Counted from the stretch's first letter, positions 20,641-34,230 are shown. The stretch: DNA of 64,000 nt from Schistocephalus solidus (GCA_017591395.1 WEDG01000461.1:134501-198500); one strand, 5' to 3'. Made by a program: numbers and translations. Notes: generated by a model not told the origin, from the sequence alone.

Positions 20641-21531
20641 ATAGGTAACAATCTTTATTGACGTGCACCCCCAATAACATCTGTCGTGTCCTGGTCTTGC
20701 CTCACCTGTCCTCCAACGCATCACCGCGTGGCCCATTTCAGGAGCATCTTCTGATTAAGTAACGAGAATAATTATAAACTGACTAACATACGTACATGCC
20801 GAGTCCGAGCCGAAGTAGAGACACAAGCGTTCCCTATTGTTTATCTACATTGACTGCGGGAAAATACCTGCCCATGCTTCCGATACGACTCGGCTACGCT
20901 GTACACTGCCAGCGAAATGCGACAGTGAAGGTCCTGTGCAATTGCGAAAGGGCAAGAATCCCAAGGGAAGTAGTTCTGTTTTCAAGCTTAGACCAGTTTT
21001 CATATTAGGATCATGTTGCAGCATCAACTCCCACATAATGTAGACCTAAGTGAAGTAGGAGATGCATTCACCACCGCAAGATGAACTTGGCCATCACTGC
21101 TGCAGGGAATATTTGCATCAAATACTGTCTTTGTTCCCCTTCTGGCTTACCTGCTTAAGCCTCCAACGTTGGCAGACATATTGAAAAAAGAACGTCCAGA
21201 CAACCACATCTGGTATGGTCTCATGTAATGCGACACATAATTCGGACTTGAGGCCAAATAACCAGCAAAGAATAGCTTCCTTCTTCCTCTACGAGGAATG
21301 ACTTAAAGTTATCGGTACGTCTCACCAGCAAACACTACCGTTTGGGACAACCGTTAAATGTTGTTTCGAACAGAACAAATTCCTTCTTCTGGTGTCTTTT
21401 ATCTCCATCCGCTAACCAAGACTTCATCAGATGATGATGGTGAGTAAAAAATATTCCAAAATCAGGAATGCTTAAATGTTACCTTCACCGTCAAGGAGAT
21501 CAGGGTAAAAGAAGATGAAGAAACGATCGCT
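20641..21531. other. unassigned, GC-richer sequence
   Basis: Overlapping short frames on both strands at 20796-21043; none has a known motif. Likely an unidentified repeat remnant. Confidence 0.35.
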
Positions 21532-21745
21532 GGGATATAACGTTTATTGGCCTGATGATTCTGATTCCCTCTGATTCTAATTCTGATGATTCTGATTCCC
21601 TCTGATTCTGATTCTGATGATTCTGATTCTCTCTGATTCTGATTACCTATCGAACCTGGGATATAACGTTTATTGTTCTGATGATTCTGATTCTGATTCT
21701 GATGATTCTGATTCTGATTCTGATGATTCTGATTCTCTCTCAAAC
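21532..21745. repeat. GATTCT microsatellite with internal duplication
   Basis: Hexamer GATTCT with GATGATTCT and CTCTGATTCT variants. A GGGATATAACGTTTATTG stretch occurs at 21532 and again at 21658, so the block is two copies of a 126-bp unit. Translations give Asp-Ser (plus) or Asn-Gln/His (minus) runs, which are by-products of the repeat. Confidence 0.85.
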
Positions 21746-22344
21746 TTATCGTCCGAGACAGTTGCAGAAACTGGAACTCTCCTTTTCGCTGCTATCAGCG
21801 AGTAATATTGAATCAATGATATAAGAGGTTTTATAGTTGGGACTAAAGGAAGAAAAGCAAAGCGCCAAGCTAATCTTAACCCTATACAATGTTTTCATTA
21901 GGGCAATCATTAGTTGTCAGGTTAGTAGGCTTGAACAGTAGTTTACTGCTCCGACACGTGTGCAGCTTGTGAGACCCGGTGGCTTTACGTCACGTAGACC
22001 ACTATGCGTGAGGTCATTCCTAGCTGACCTGACCCAATTTCTACGGACATTCGATGGGAGCAAAAATGAGAGAGTCTCTGCGCGAGCCTCCAATGCCAGA
22101 GCAGAACTGATGTGTTTTGAAACTAATGTTGCGTCCTAATAGTGGAAGCCCGGAAAGTTGCCATTTCACCCGAAAATCTGGTCCTCCTACGGCCAAAGAA
22201 ATATAGTGTCTTACCCCACTAACCCGGCAATGAATGCTAACATAAACAAGCGCAATGATTAGAGTAAAGGTCAGCTTTGCATGTAATATAGTTGCAAGAT
22301 GTAGTATGGCTTCCCTCAGTTGGGTCGCAAATTGCGATCTTGTC
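21746..22344. other. unassigned sequence
   Basis: Minus-strand frame of 106 codons (22041-22361) without recognised motif; no gene supported. Confidence 0.35.
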
Positions 22345-22540
22345 AAAAAATGATAGGCCATCCGTTGATTTCAACGAGGTCCCCGGTGTGCTCCAAAGCA
22401 GAGTGGCAGGGACGGTGACTTGCACATGCATTACTTTAGAGCGATAGTCGACATGCGTTGCTTCTACCGCACTCTTTTTATCCGCCAGGGCCCGTTGAGG
22501 AGAACGGGCACAGGATCCTGGCACGGCATGGAACCACGCT
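22345..22540. repeat. R1 fragment
   Basis: Matches the left part of R1 (8105-8230): TTTCAACGAGGTCCCCGGTG, GTGGCAGGGACGGTGACTTGC, GATAGTCGAC..TGC.TCTACCGCA. Confidence 0.65.
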
Positions 22541-24664
22541 TAAGCGTGCCGTTTAACCTCTGACCAGCGCACAAGAAAACCTTCACAGAAAATGTTCCTT
22601 ACCAGCAAGAAAAATTACTTCTCAGCTAAATGTGCTAGTATTGTCCGGATTTGGTGCATTTCGACATTGATCTCAGCCTCTCCTTCTACCCATGACCTGT
22701 TGCAACGGAAAAATGAAATCCAGTGTCCGGAGACGGGCGTGTGTACACGTTTTCATGTGTGACACGCGGCCTCGTTTCTTTACGTTCAACAACTAGAACT
22801 AATCTAGCGTGTTGCTGCGGAGTTCCATCGAAAGAACTGCCTGCATTTCAGTCCGGATTAATGTCACAATAACCCATCAGCAGAGAGCCTTTCAAACCAC
22901 TACTGTTAGGTCAGTAGGGAATTCAGAGCGCAACTGGGTTGTTTCAAGTTCAGGTGATCGGTGCAGACTACCAGCTGCGTCAGTTCCCTTTTGTTGTTCC
23001 GTTTCCAGCACTATTAACCAAATATTATGACAGACGAGGCAACGGCAGACCGGATGCTAACAATTTCTTTCATACGCATGTGATTTAGAGGAATGGGAAA
23101 TGGTTTTCATGCCGTTTTCGTCAGAGATGGTCAGTTTGTGTTTGTTATTTCAATTCATCGCACACATCCAGACGCTTCTCCCTCTGGTCATCGGAAGGCA
23201 GTCGTGAAAAAAACTTTGTCACGAAGCGTTTTCTGTGGAAATCTTCAGTGAAAATTCTTTGATATGGTTTACGGGAGATTTCATTTTTCCCTAAATTCTT
23301 CGACGGTGTCATGGTACACTTTTGTGACATTTGCGTCTGTAGTATTGGGTGCTCACTGCTGGTCATAGATTTTAGCTACCATAGACGAAATTTGTTCCCT
23401 CGCGATTGTTTTGTCTATGAACGGAGCGTAATCCAAATTCGAGTGTTTCACCAAACAGAACTTGTCGCAATTAAATTTCTTTCTCTGCGTAAATCTAATG
23501 AAGCACGGGGCACACAAGGCGGTTATTTATTAAGAACTTAGATGATCTACCAATTTAAAAAATTCAAATTTAAAATCTCTGAACTTTGATGACGCAGTAT
23601 TAAAGTCTTCTGGCTATCCTTTGTATAGGCTTCCCGAATTTTTTTGCCATTTGCGAATGCGCCACCAATTCAGTCACCTGAAGTTATTACTGTCTCGGTA
23701 ATCACCACTCGTCTGACAATTATCAGAAGATTAACCCTCTTTCCTCCCCCTGCATGAAAACCGCAGGAAGTGTTTTCTATTGGCCCACAAATTTGATTTA
23801 GTTATGCTATGTAAACTTTTGAGAAGATTTTACTACAGAGGCTTGATTTAAGCCAGTAAAATCCCACTGCAATAGGCGAAAACTTATGGATTGTTCAAAT
23901 TATTGTGAATCAGATAGAGGACTGCATCAAACAGTCGAATACTTACGATAGTGGATGCTAGTCAGCTGTCCTGTTAATGCAAAAACCCCAAGCTAATATT
24001 GTCTCTCATTAATTGTCCACTGGATGTCACACCTGCTATTGTAAGTGGTTAAAGTTGCGATGATTGAGTCCGTTTGAGAAGTCGGAAATTTAAGTTGCAT
24101 CTTTGCGTAGAAGCTATTTGGACATAAAAAATTGCTGTAAAAATTGTGACCGCTGAATTTGGTGAATCAGATAGGCAAGGGAGAAGTTGCTGCAGTTCAT
24201 AGCAGACCGCAGTATTCCGCAATATACATGTAAGGAAACAATATCTTGAAAAAAGTAGGGCCATAAATGTTTACTATGAAATCTCTGTAGCAATTTTAAA
24301 TAAAATTGATTTTTTGCATATAAAAATTCATAAAACGATAACTCTCAGTGTAATTGTTGAATGCTGACGTAGGAATAATAGCAATAGGAAGGAAAACCAA
24401 ATGCTATCTCAGATGCCGTTAAATTTTCCAAATACGCTGGGAAATTCTAACGTGAGCCCACCCTTGAGGCCAGCATAAGTGTAGAGCTCACATTGACTTA
24501 ATGCCCATAAATAGATCCTTAGAATGCGTCCCAAAGGTATAAGTGAATAATCCAATAAGGTTACATTTTTTCGATATACCCTTTGATTTTAGTCCTTGCG
24601 CAAGTGTCACACTTCCTGCATCTGGCAAGAAATCCCGCAAATTGATTGGCCAATTATTATAACT
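22541..24664. other. unassigned sequence
   Basis: Short frames at 22809-23030, 23145-23366, 23311-23541 and 24049-24264 carry no recognisable domain; no repeat was matched within the window. Confidence 0.35.
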
Positions 24665-26285
24665 AAGCTAACGACGAAGTGTTGCATCGAACAGGACGAC
24701 CGAGTCCCCACTAAACGAGCGCATATGGCCCTCTTTTGTTTCTTTATACTTGCAATAATATTGCCTACACTTCCTGATCCTTATCATAATTTTAAACATA
24801 GTAGAAACAAGTATAGCGCGCTTTTGCGGACACGCGGTGTTTGTTAGTAGTGCATCTTCTGAGACAAGGAGGACGTCAATTGCGGAAAGTCTATTGCTTG
24901 TGAGAAGTAAGCTTCGTGTTATTATTGTAGGGCACTCAGAGGATTTCTGGTCGATGTATTCTTGTGGAACAGATTCTTTTAATCTCTTGATTACGCGAAG
25001 CTGTTCACTTATGAGGGATTCGCTTCAGATCTGCATATAAAAGTGAAAAGTGGGCCCTAAAAGGGCACAATCCGACCTTTCGTGCTATCCAAGAATTTTT
25101 CTATGCTACTGAAAACCACGGATCAAAACGTTGTATTATAAAAATATAAGAACCGGAAAGAGTTTCAATAAATGCCTTCAGAGAACGGAAAATTTGGTTT
25201 TACGTTCAAGAATATCAGGTATAGGCAATAATGGGAAATTGTATTATTTCCAGGAAAACAAGGACAGATGCAGTTAAAGAAATTAAGTTTTGGAAACTTG
25301 TGACAGCATGTACCAAAAAATTAGAAATAAACTTTGTGAATGTATTTTTTTTACCTCATCGATAATTACGACTTGAAACACGCATATATATACATATGAA
25401 AAACAGCGATATGCGACCACTTTTCTGTGTCACGGCGCAGGTGAAAAGGGTACAAACAAGTACTTACTATATTGAATAATGAATGAATACGGAAACATGA
25501 AACGAATAGCGCAGAAGATGGAAATTTCTTCACAAATTTTAAGTATATATTCAGCCTTCGTTTATGCATTTGAAATCGTAAATGCGGGCTTAAAAGTACG
25601 AAAATATAGCAAAAACGCACAATAGGCAAACATAGGTGAGATCTTTTATTTCAGCACATATTGAAGTTATTATTTTCCATGGGGTCGAGAAACAGGTCAA
25701 ACGTCCCCCTTTTTCCTTGACTTCATGTTCGAAATATTTAATATAAGTGTTTGTGTAAAGAGGTAACTTATTAAAAGAGTTTTCCAAATGGATCTTAGGT
25801 ATACTTATTATCGAATTACGTTGTGGGCATTTATTTTTGCGGCAAACAGTTTTCATGTTTGTGTTAGTCCACAAATATGACCCAAATGGTTATCTGCATT
25901 AGAGAGTGGCTCAAAACTCACACTTCCAGTAAAGGCCTTTAAGAAATATCTTAATTTGAAAGTTTTGAATACCACATACAAAAGAATCTATATTTCTGGG
26001 CAATGAACAGAAAACACAGGAAACTCGTGAACATAACTGTTTTAAGGATGAGCTGAAACTCATCGTTACCAAACACCTGAACTATTTATCAAGAAAATTC
26101 ACAAAAAGATTGACCTCTTAATATGCACAAAATAGCACGTTTCAGGTTTCACCTGAAAATTCTATTTAAATTTATTAGTCACTGAAAAGCCTGTCACAAT
26201 ATTTGTTTTAAAATATTTTATTCCTGTGACGTTTCTGTCCACGCAATCAAGCAAAAGTTTCTTTGCCTTAGTCAAACACATCAAC
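24665..26285. repeat. long repeat D, copy A
   Basis: Nearly identical to 53613-55233 over about 1.6 kb. Landmarks include CATATGGCCCTCTTT, GACAGCATGTACCAAAAAAT and CCTAAAAGGGCACAAT. Relative to the 53-kb copy it lacks 23 bp (AAAAAGGTATAATAACACAGACG-type sequence) after CATGTT near 25727. The right end slips into a CACATCAAA microsatellite (26275-26310). No terminal inverted repeats or intact protein were seen. The many stops and lack of motifs argue against coding. It could be a dispersed transposon of unknown class or a segmental duplication. Confidence 0.8.
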
Positions 26286-26653
26286 ACATCAAACACATCA
26301 AACACGTTAAGTGCCCTTCATATGACCAAGAATGCGTTCAAACGAAAGAACTGTCCAGTGAAACGCCTAGATATTACCTTTAATGCACTCCAAAATTCGG
26401 GAAAAATTTTAAAACTGAATTATTTGGAAACGGACTGGGGTTTTTTGCATCAGTCAGCCCTACATGCTAAGAAGAATGCGAAAAATTGTCTGGGCGAGTG
26501 AGGCTGGTAGAAGAGATATTAACCTGAGTCTGCATTTTGCGGGGTATGTTACAAATGAAGTTCACTAAATGACATAGCAGTGTTTATCGGTGTCCCACAA
26601 ATAAAACCTACAACAACCACAGCCTTGCTCGAATATAACAATATTTTATTGAA
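26286..26653. other. spacer between two D copies
   Basis: Begins with the CACATCAAA microsatellite; the rest is unassigned. Confidence 0.4.
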
Positions 26654-27099
26654 TGTACAGTAGCTTGCCTAATTCATGGATAGTCGGGATCACAATTTGA
26701 GGAGGAAGTATGGCACAGACTTTATGGTGTTAATTTTGATTTCTGAACTGAATTGATGCGCAGAAAGCTGTTCAATTATTGAGAGTTTCACTTAAAATTT
26801 GCATATATAAGCGAAAAATAGGGCCGAATATGGTCCAATCCGACCTATTTTGCTATCCAAAATTTTTTCTATGCAACTGAAAACTATGGATTAAAAATTT
26901 GCTTCTGCACTTCGTACTATAAAAGAACAGTCATAAAGGCCGGAAAGAGTTTGAATAAATGCCTTTCAAGAACGATAAACTTTGGTTTTGCTTTCAAGAA
27001 AATCTGGTACATGCAAACATGAAAAATTGCAGTTTTTCCAGGAAAACAAGGGCAGATTCTGCTTAGACAATCGAGTTTTTCAAATTTATGACGTTGCCA

Positions 27100-27690
27100 T
27101 ACATTGACGGTGTTTCGGAGGCGGTCTCCCGTGTCCTAAGCCCGATGGGGATCGCCATCGCCCACCGGCCGGAGTCAACCATTTGACATCTGGTTATGAG
27201 GCCTAAGGCCCCCTGCCCCGAGGTGAAACAACAAATGTCATCTACCGGGTTCAATGCAATTCCTACGCAGTCAACTACATTGGAAAAGACCGGAAAACGG
27301 CTACAAACCCGAGTCGGAGAACACATGAGGGCAGTAAGAAAAAATAGACCCATTGTCTTTGATGGTGGAGCACTGCGCAGACTCTGGACACACGTTCGCC
27401 TTCCAGAATGCAAAAATTCTGTGTCAGGGAAGTGACCGCATGGCAAGGGAAACAATCGAGGCCTGACACACGGGAAATACCTCCATCAATCGTTGTGTGA
27501 CGCTTCCTACGGCCTACCAAGCCCTCCGGATGCAGCTCAATGATCAAAAGAGCCAACGTGAACATGGGCCTTACCTGCACCCGAAACATCTGCTAGTTCA
27601 TGGTGGACATGCACGCAATTGCAACACAACCCAGACCCGACGAAGGAAAAGTTATCGCCTCGGCCAGCTAAACCACTTATCCGGCAGGTG
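27100..27690 (+). pseudogene. Penelope-like element RT end plus GIY-YIG nuclease, broken
   Basis: Pieces in all three plus frames join into one recognisable order. First DGVSEAVSRVLSPMGIAIAH (27100-27160) and a VMRPKAP linker. Then VIYRVQCNSYAVNYIGK (27230-27290), the GIY-YIG motif region, then TGKRLQTRVGEHMRAVRKN. Last come ADSGHTFAFQNAKIL, RMARETIEA with the following Trp codon now TGA, HTGNTSINRCVTLP and YQALRMQLND. At least three frameshifts and several stops make it a dead copy. The Penelope-type nuclease normally follows the reverse transcriptase and nicks target DNA. It sits inside long repeat D copy B, so it inserted after that copy formed. Confidence 0.7.
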
Positions 27691-28369
27691 CGAATACACA
27701 TGGAGTTGCGATCGCAACTAAGATTAACAGCCTGGGGAGGCAGCTTCGGTCGATGGGGGTACTGATGACTACTGCCAACGTGCGAACGCTGGTCCCCGAC
27801 TAGATTGAGAACAAGCCATCACCCTTCGTCCCCCTGTCCACCACGGACCAGGTGTACAGGCAAAGGATGGTCGCCAAGTGTGCAACAATGCCCTCTTTAT
27901 CAAGTAGCCAGATGACTGAGGATATCCACTCCCAACCCGGCCCCTCCTCCACGCAAATTCGAAAACCTTAGTAATCTCGTATTATCCGTAATGTTACCAC
28001 CTATAAATACTGTGAGGCGCGGTACAATACTTACCCCCGACGATAAAATCTTGTTTGATTTTGAAACGTCAAGACAATATAACCATGGTTCCCATGCTCG
28101 CCTCTTCTTCTCATTTATTTCCGGGAACGCGCATCTTCACTTCTATCAGCAATATAGCAAACCTCACTGCACAAGGCATATGGCGCACTGATGATCGGTA
28201 ACAACCGTAAAACAGCCTGTTGCAGCTTTAGCAACATACGTGTTCATTATATGTGGCATGTGTCTTATGACACAACGTTCGTTAATCGCCAGTGGCTAGC
28301 TGACGGGCGGGTGGACAGAATGGGATCGAGTGCAATCCTAACCACATCAGTGAGTGTCATGCACTTGTT

Positions 28370-28388
28370 TGACATATATATATATATA
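28370..28388. repeat. (TA)n microsatellite
   Basis: Short TATATA run at the right border of the block inserted in repeat D copy B. Confidence 0.7.
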
Positions 28389-29560
28389 GACAGAAATAGG
28401 TAAGGTTTTGCATTTTTTTGCAAACATTGTATCCATAATTTTCTGTGAAGTCGAGAAACGGGTCAAACTTCCATCTTTTTTCTTTGACATGCTCTTGGAA
28501 AAATATTAAATACACAGACATTTGTCAACGAAATATATAATTAAAGTGTTTTGTAAAGAGGTAATATATTATAAGAGTTTCTGAAGTCAATCTTAGGCAT
28601 ACTAATCATCAAATTACGTTGTGGGCGTTAATTCTTTCGGCAACGAGTTTCATGTTTTACGTTAGTCCACAACTATGACCCAATCGGTCACATACATTAG
28701 AGAGAATGTCTCAAAACTCACATTTTCAATAAAAGCTTTTAAGAAATATCAAATTTAGAACGTTTTGTTCAGAACATAAAACAGAGTCTACATTTATGGT
28801 CAATGAACAGAAAACACAGGAAATCGTGAAGTATTCACATCTATTTTAAAGGAGGATCTGAAACTCATAGTAACCCAAAACCTGAACTACTTATCAAGAA
28901 ATTTTACAAAAGGAGAGACCTCTTAATATGCATAAAATAACAAGTTTCTGATTTCAGCTGAAAATTCTATTCATATTTATAAGTCACTGAAAAGCCTGTT
29001 AAAATTTTAGTGTTAAATTTATTTATTCCCGTGACGTCCCTATCGGCACAGCCAAGCAAAAATATGTTTGTCTTAGTCAAACATATCTTAGAGAATATAC
29101 AAAGGGAGAAAAAAACTACCAATTCTCGTTAAACCATGTTGGAATATATACTCGAATTCTAAGTTGTTTGATAACGACCATATCTTCCATTGCCCTTAAT
29201 TTAGAAGACTAGCTACGTGAAATATATACTAATGGACCATGCTGAAACGTTATTCTAATTATCTTGCATAATTCACGCGTGTTTTTATATGGACAGGATT
29301 CCTGTACATTAAAAACTCCAAGTTAATTAACTAACCCAAATTTTTCCGTTTTCAGATATTGCCGCTTTTCTTAAAAATTCGTATTTCTAAACAACGTTAT
29401 ATTAACTTTAGAACGACAATATGCCTTCTTTTTAAGAACGTTCGCTTCTTTAAGACTGTAAAACATTGGCGCACGAAGTGTGGGCTGATGTCACATAACG
29501 GGCCTTTTCTAATGAAATCCATGAGATTTGATGTGACAGGTACTGTATTTCTGTAAGATA

Positions 29561-32500
29561 TCGCTTTGCAACAAGCTATGACATATTCAAAGCATGTTGT
29601 AACACGTTTTCTATGACCTAGTTTTTGCTTATATGTAATTAAGAAATGGTCTAGGCACAAGATTAGCAGATTTCGCAAATTCTTGGTATTTGTAAGGGTA
29701 CCAGCTTATGCAGCCTATGTCGTGGTTTGGGTTAAGGGCGTAGACGTACGAATGTTTTTCTGTCCAGAATCGGGAAGAAGTTTTAAAATACTACCACCAA
29801 AATAAGGATATTCATTATTTACTCTGCAAGCCCACAAACATGCCTGTCGTTTTCCAGGTAGCTGACTATCTAAGCACCCAAAATGTTTTTTAATGAAGAT
29901 AAATGCGACTAAAGTCATGCCGGAAGAAGCAGGACGAAGAGCCTCAAATTCTGCGGTAACACTAAATAGGATAGTTAAAACTCGGTATTATTATTCGACT
30001 TGAAGAAAATAAGTGGACCATAAATACCCTGCAGATATGGTAAGCTGTCTACTCAGCCGTTTGTAAAACGGCAAAAAAATACATTTCAAAGTAAAATAGA
30101 AGTTTGGTGACAAAAGGAGCTTCTCAAAATGTACAATGCTTATGTTATTGGAATTTATCTGATGCGGAGATCAGTCTGAATTATATTACATTTTTAAAAG
30201 GTCAAGTTTTGTTATTCCGCACCCGTAAGATTACGCCCGGTATTTTAAATGTGTTTAAATCTCCCGGCAAGGTCTTTCCAAGGTTAATACGAGCCAGCTG
30301 TTTAGTTTGTCGGCTAGTCTGCTCTTACGATATGAACGAGCGTAATTTTATTCGTCTATAGTTTAAGCAAATGCCGTTGTCGTTCAAGTTACATAAATGT
30401 TTGGAGCGAAATTTAAAAAGTATTTGCAAAATTTTAAATTAAATTTAAGATACCACAAATTTTTTCTTGCACACGGTCACTGAACAGTGATCCAGAGATT
30501 GCCCAGACTAGGATCGACCTGATATCACAGACCCTTCTTAAGGAAATAGGAATCGCAATTTCATAGAGAAAAGTTAATTAAACCAGTATTATGCTACGTA
30601 TAATAGCTATGAATGTTTTGTTTACTTTTTTGAACACTCCAAACAAAAGTTTGAAAGGTTGCCTGCGTCAAAAGTGGATTGTTTCGGAAGTAGTTGCTTC
30701 GAGATGCTTCACTTCACCCAGATAATGTAGGTTTTCTAAACAGCATTTAACAGCAGTGTTGTTTTAGTCATGACTAAATTTCAAAGCGTATAAAATTTCT
30801 CCAGAGAAAAGCACGCATAACTGTTCAAGGCTAAATGTGCAAAGCCGTAGTTTGTGTTCGTATCGATAAAGATAATTAGTTAAAGTAGGAGACCGAATGT
30901 GATCTTTAAGCATAAGTACGTACAGGTTAAATGCGAATTGATCTCATAATATATTAATTTCTTCCCGGAAGACTTCCTTGATGCAACTTGTTACCAGTCC
31001 TTGCTCAAGTCAGATAGCATTGAATAAATCCGAGGAAGGGTTAATTGACAGGTAGATTGCATCTATTCCGTCCAATCAAGCAATTTATTGGCCTAAACGA
31101 TGGCACGTAGGGTTAGGAATGCACTGTCATGCCTAAAGTAGAAAAACGACCAAACGGTGCAAAGCAATATAAATTAATTACCATGCGGTTTATATTCTCT
31201 AACGTAAGGAATTCAAAAATTCTTTTGTGACCATTGCCCTCTCTGGGGTTAATTTATCAAGCACATAAAGGAGACCTACAAGGATTTAATGAAACTTGCA
31301 TCGCACAAGGTGTTTACGGACATCATTCCACGTCCAATTTAATTAATTTTGTATGTATGCTGCTTACGTTTTGTGCAATACACACAATGTTTTGCAAATG
31401 ATTGGTTTTTATCGAGCAATCTCCTCAATTTAGGTCCCATTCCCAACTTAAATTTCCGTAGAGTTTTATGAATGAAGAGTAAAGTTTACGCATAATGGTC
31501 ATAGCTATCGTTGATCTTAGGATATAGTTAAATAAAATTTTCAGAGGTCACTTCTCCTACCCTTGCCATATATTTTACCAAAAATAAATAAAGATTTTTT
31601 TCTTGTACTCCTCTAAGAGCAGAATAAATCTCTTTCAAAATGTTATCCTGGAAGGAAGGGCATCCTGTGGTTTAAAAAAACATTTAAAATTGCCTAATTA
31701 TTCTGAACTTTTCCGGTCGTTACACTTACATTCAAGTTTTCCAAAATACATCCTGTATGCATTTGGTCTAAGCTACCAGGAAGAAGTCACATAATGCTCA
31801 TAACCTTTCGCAATGCATGTGAATCCTGTAATTTACTTTATATGCAACATTTATAAACTGACAGAAACGACGTATTATGAATGAATATTTCACGAATATA
31901 AAAGTCTCATAAAAAGCAATTCGTTAAACGACGGGAGGCGTTTTTTTTAAATATAAAATTTGATGAAAAATTACTTTCTTACAAAAAGAAATCTTGAGTA
32001 TTTTTTCTATAAAATATATTTGATTTAACACTGGCCATTAAAACTACTTGCAAAAAGTGCATAATATATCAGTAGCAAGTTTCAACAGAGTATGAGTTTT
32101 GCAGGTGGTGAACGAAATATGTACCGATTATGCTGCAAGATAATCAAAATATGAACCATGCTTAAGTAATGTTCCAATCAAAAACATAAAACAGATTTTA
32201 TGTTAAAATTTAATGATATAGGAAATCTAAAATATGTCAAAACGTTTAATACTTCCATAGAAAAGTATAAAAGAGATTAGAAAGTGTAAAGGTGCGAGCA
32301 AATAGTGTTGAGCGAAGATTTTTTTACAGTCTGCAGGTTGCCTACGCTCATGGGCAGTATTCCTCAGGACTGGTTTTAAACATAGAATTAAAACACGCGT
32401 TCGCAGTAATCAACTGTGATCGTCTCCGAGGACTGTATTCGCTTAAAACACTTTCTTACTGTCAAATGTGTATATGTGGGGGCGGAAACACACAGCAACT

Positions 32501-32914
32501 AACCCACTGCCTGAAATGTTGAATTTTAAAGTAAACACTAAAATAAGAGTAGTGTTCGCTTACTTGACTTTCTTAAGTGGTCACCAATGCCTACTTTACT
32601 CGAGGGTGCTTCTCTTAAGGATAAAAGATGGCGTTAGTAGACTTTGCTGGTAAAATATAAACAAATCTTGCTACGAGCTTTCATAATCTGACGGATGTGT
32701 ACGATGATAAAAATAAATTTAAAGCCAAAAAAACGTGGACGCTACTGGCTGATATTTAGGGCCAATTAAATTGCACAACTAGCACGTGGCATTCGACATG
32801 GAAATCGTGCGCACTCAAAGTTGTTTTTCATGATCGCTGATACTCGACCCCGTAACCCAATTGCTAGGTATAGTTAATAATAGAATCATTTGAAATTTCG
32901 ACAATGTTACCTAC
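29561..32914. other. unassigned AT-rich stretch
   Basis: Short frames at 29715-29918, 30104-30361, 31603-31794 and 32292-32653 have no known domain or matching splice context. Confidence 0.4.
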
Positions 32915-33135
32915 AGTGGGTATGCGTATGAGTCCCAAAGATTGACACAGGAAATTCTAACTAAGGAATGCATCTGATGGCATTTCGAAAGGAGATGCGA
33001 TAGCTGGAAGGACGTTTCGGATTCTCCCTCGATGACCTCAACAGAGACAGTCGCAGATAAAAACAGTGGAGGCAGAAGGTGCGCAGTATGTTTAGTACGT
33101 AATAACCACGCGATCACATGCGGTCTATAATTAAG
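32915..33135 (+). pseudogene. possible BEL/Pao-type gag zinc-knuckle relic
   Basis: A plus-strand frame with one internal stop ends in GGRRCAVCLVRNNHAITCGL. CX2CX5HX3C resembles the first zinc knuckle of BEL/Pao retrotransposon gag proteins. A second, more damaged pattern (HVLVGNDRHLIIC) follows in another frame near 33200. The preceding part is Ser/Thr-rich. No protease or reverse transcriptase was found in the next kilobase. The evidence is short and the call tentative. Confidence 0.25.
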
Positions 33136-34230
33136 AGCATTTGAGATCACCACTGGGGACCGTAACTGATGTGATGAAAGCTTGGCCGTCCACGTGCTAG
33201 TCGGTAATGACCGTCATTTAATCATCTGTCTTGGATTTTAGTGTGATAATGACTCGGAAATTTGACTTGCTGTCACTGGAAATTGAGGTCAATCACACCC
33301 TTTCCATGGGACTGATTACCTTGCCCAAGAAAAGTCTCAGCATAGAATGTGGGAACGGCAGGTCATAACGCTTTTTGCTGGACTGCGAGCCTGAAAACAT
33401 TGACGCAAACAGCTTGCCTTTTGCTTTTACGTGCAATATGATGGCATGACAACGCCGGTCTGTTAATAGATCATTCCTCTCTTATCGGCCACTGACTCGG
33501 ATTAGAGGTTCGGGTGAAAAGTTAAACTTATGAACAATATACTTCTTGTTTGAACGATCGCAGCTTCCTCATTGTCTGAAATCATCTCCCCTTTCATAGC
33601 ATGTCGGAACTTATGAGGCTGTTTTGCTGATCAGCCGGGCTTTTGAAATGGATCCGAAATTTCGTACTGTTCCTTATTCACAGGAAAAATCTTTGAAGTT
33701 GTACATAAATTGCCTAACTTACTCGTTTTATGCCGATTTTTTCTCCTCTTTGCCTGCGATAGGAGTATAGAGTTTTTATCACACCAAGTTGACAAAAGTC
33801 AAATCTGACGACAATTTTGCACCGACTTCATCGACAGATGCCCATGGGTCCGAAATTTGCAATTTAATAAGAACAAATCACCTTCCAAGCTATTGTTTTC
33901 TCGTGCCCATTTGCATCCAAGGTAACTGAAGGACGATTTTCGTGACAAAATTGGAATGATGCCTTGAAAATGAGACGTAGTTCCTTCTCTTGTTAAAAAG
34001 TTTATTTGCTTTAAAGTAATTTTACTGGAGTGGAGAAAAGTAATGCGTTTGATTAAGCACTTAGATGCTTGCCTATTCTTTCAAAACAGACATATCCTAC
34101 CTTGGAAAAATCACCTTGTCGGGAAATTGCGTACATTTCCCGAACTTGTAAATAAGGTCAGTTCAATCCGCAGATGTAATGAGTGCAAGACTGAGCTAAG
34201 AAATCTCATAGGAAGATTATTACGGGTGAC
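33136..34230. other. unassigned sequence
   Basis: Possibly the remains of the same retroelement as 32915-33135, but no motif was found. Confidence 0.3.

Larger units (their letters stand above)
26654..29560. repeat. long repeat D, copy B (older, interrupted)
   Basis: It matches copy C from TACAGTA at the left to GACAGGTACTGTAT at the right, but more distantly than A matches C. Compared with C it lacks about 340 bp near 26745 (C 53575-53915), carries an inserted block at about 27060-28380 that includes a Penelope-like relic, and has extra sequence at about 29210-29380. It is the oldest of the three copies. Confidence 0.75.
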
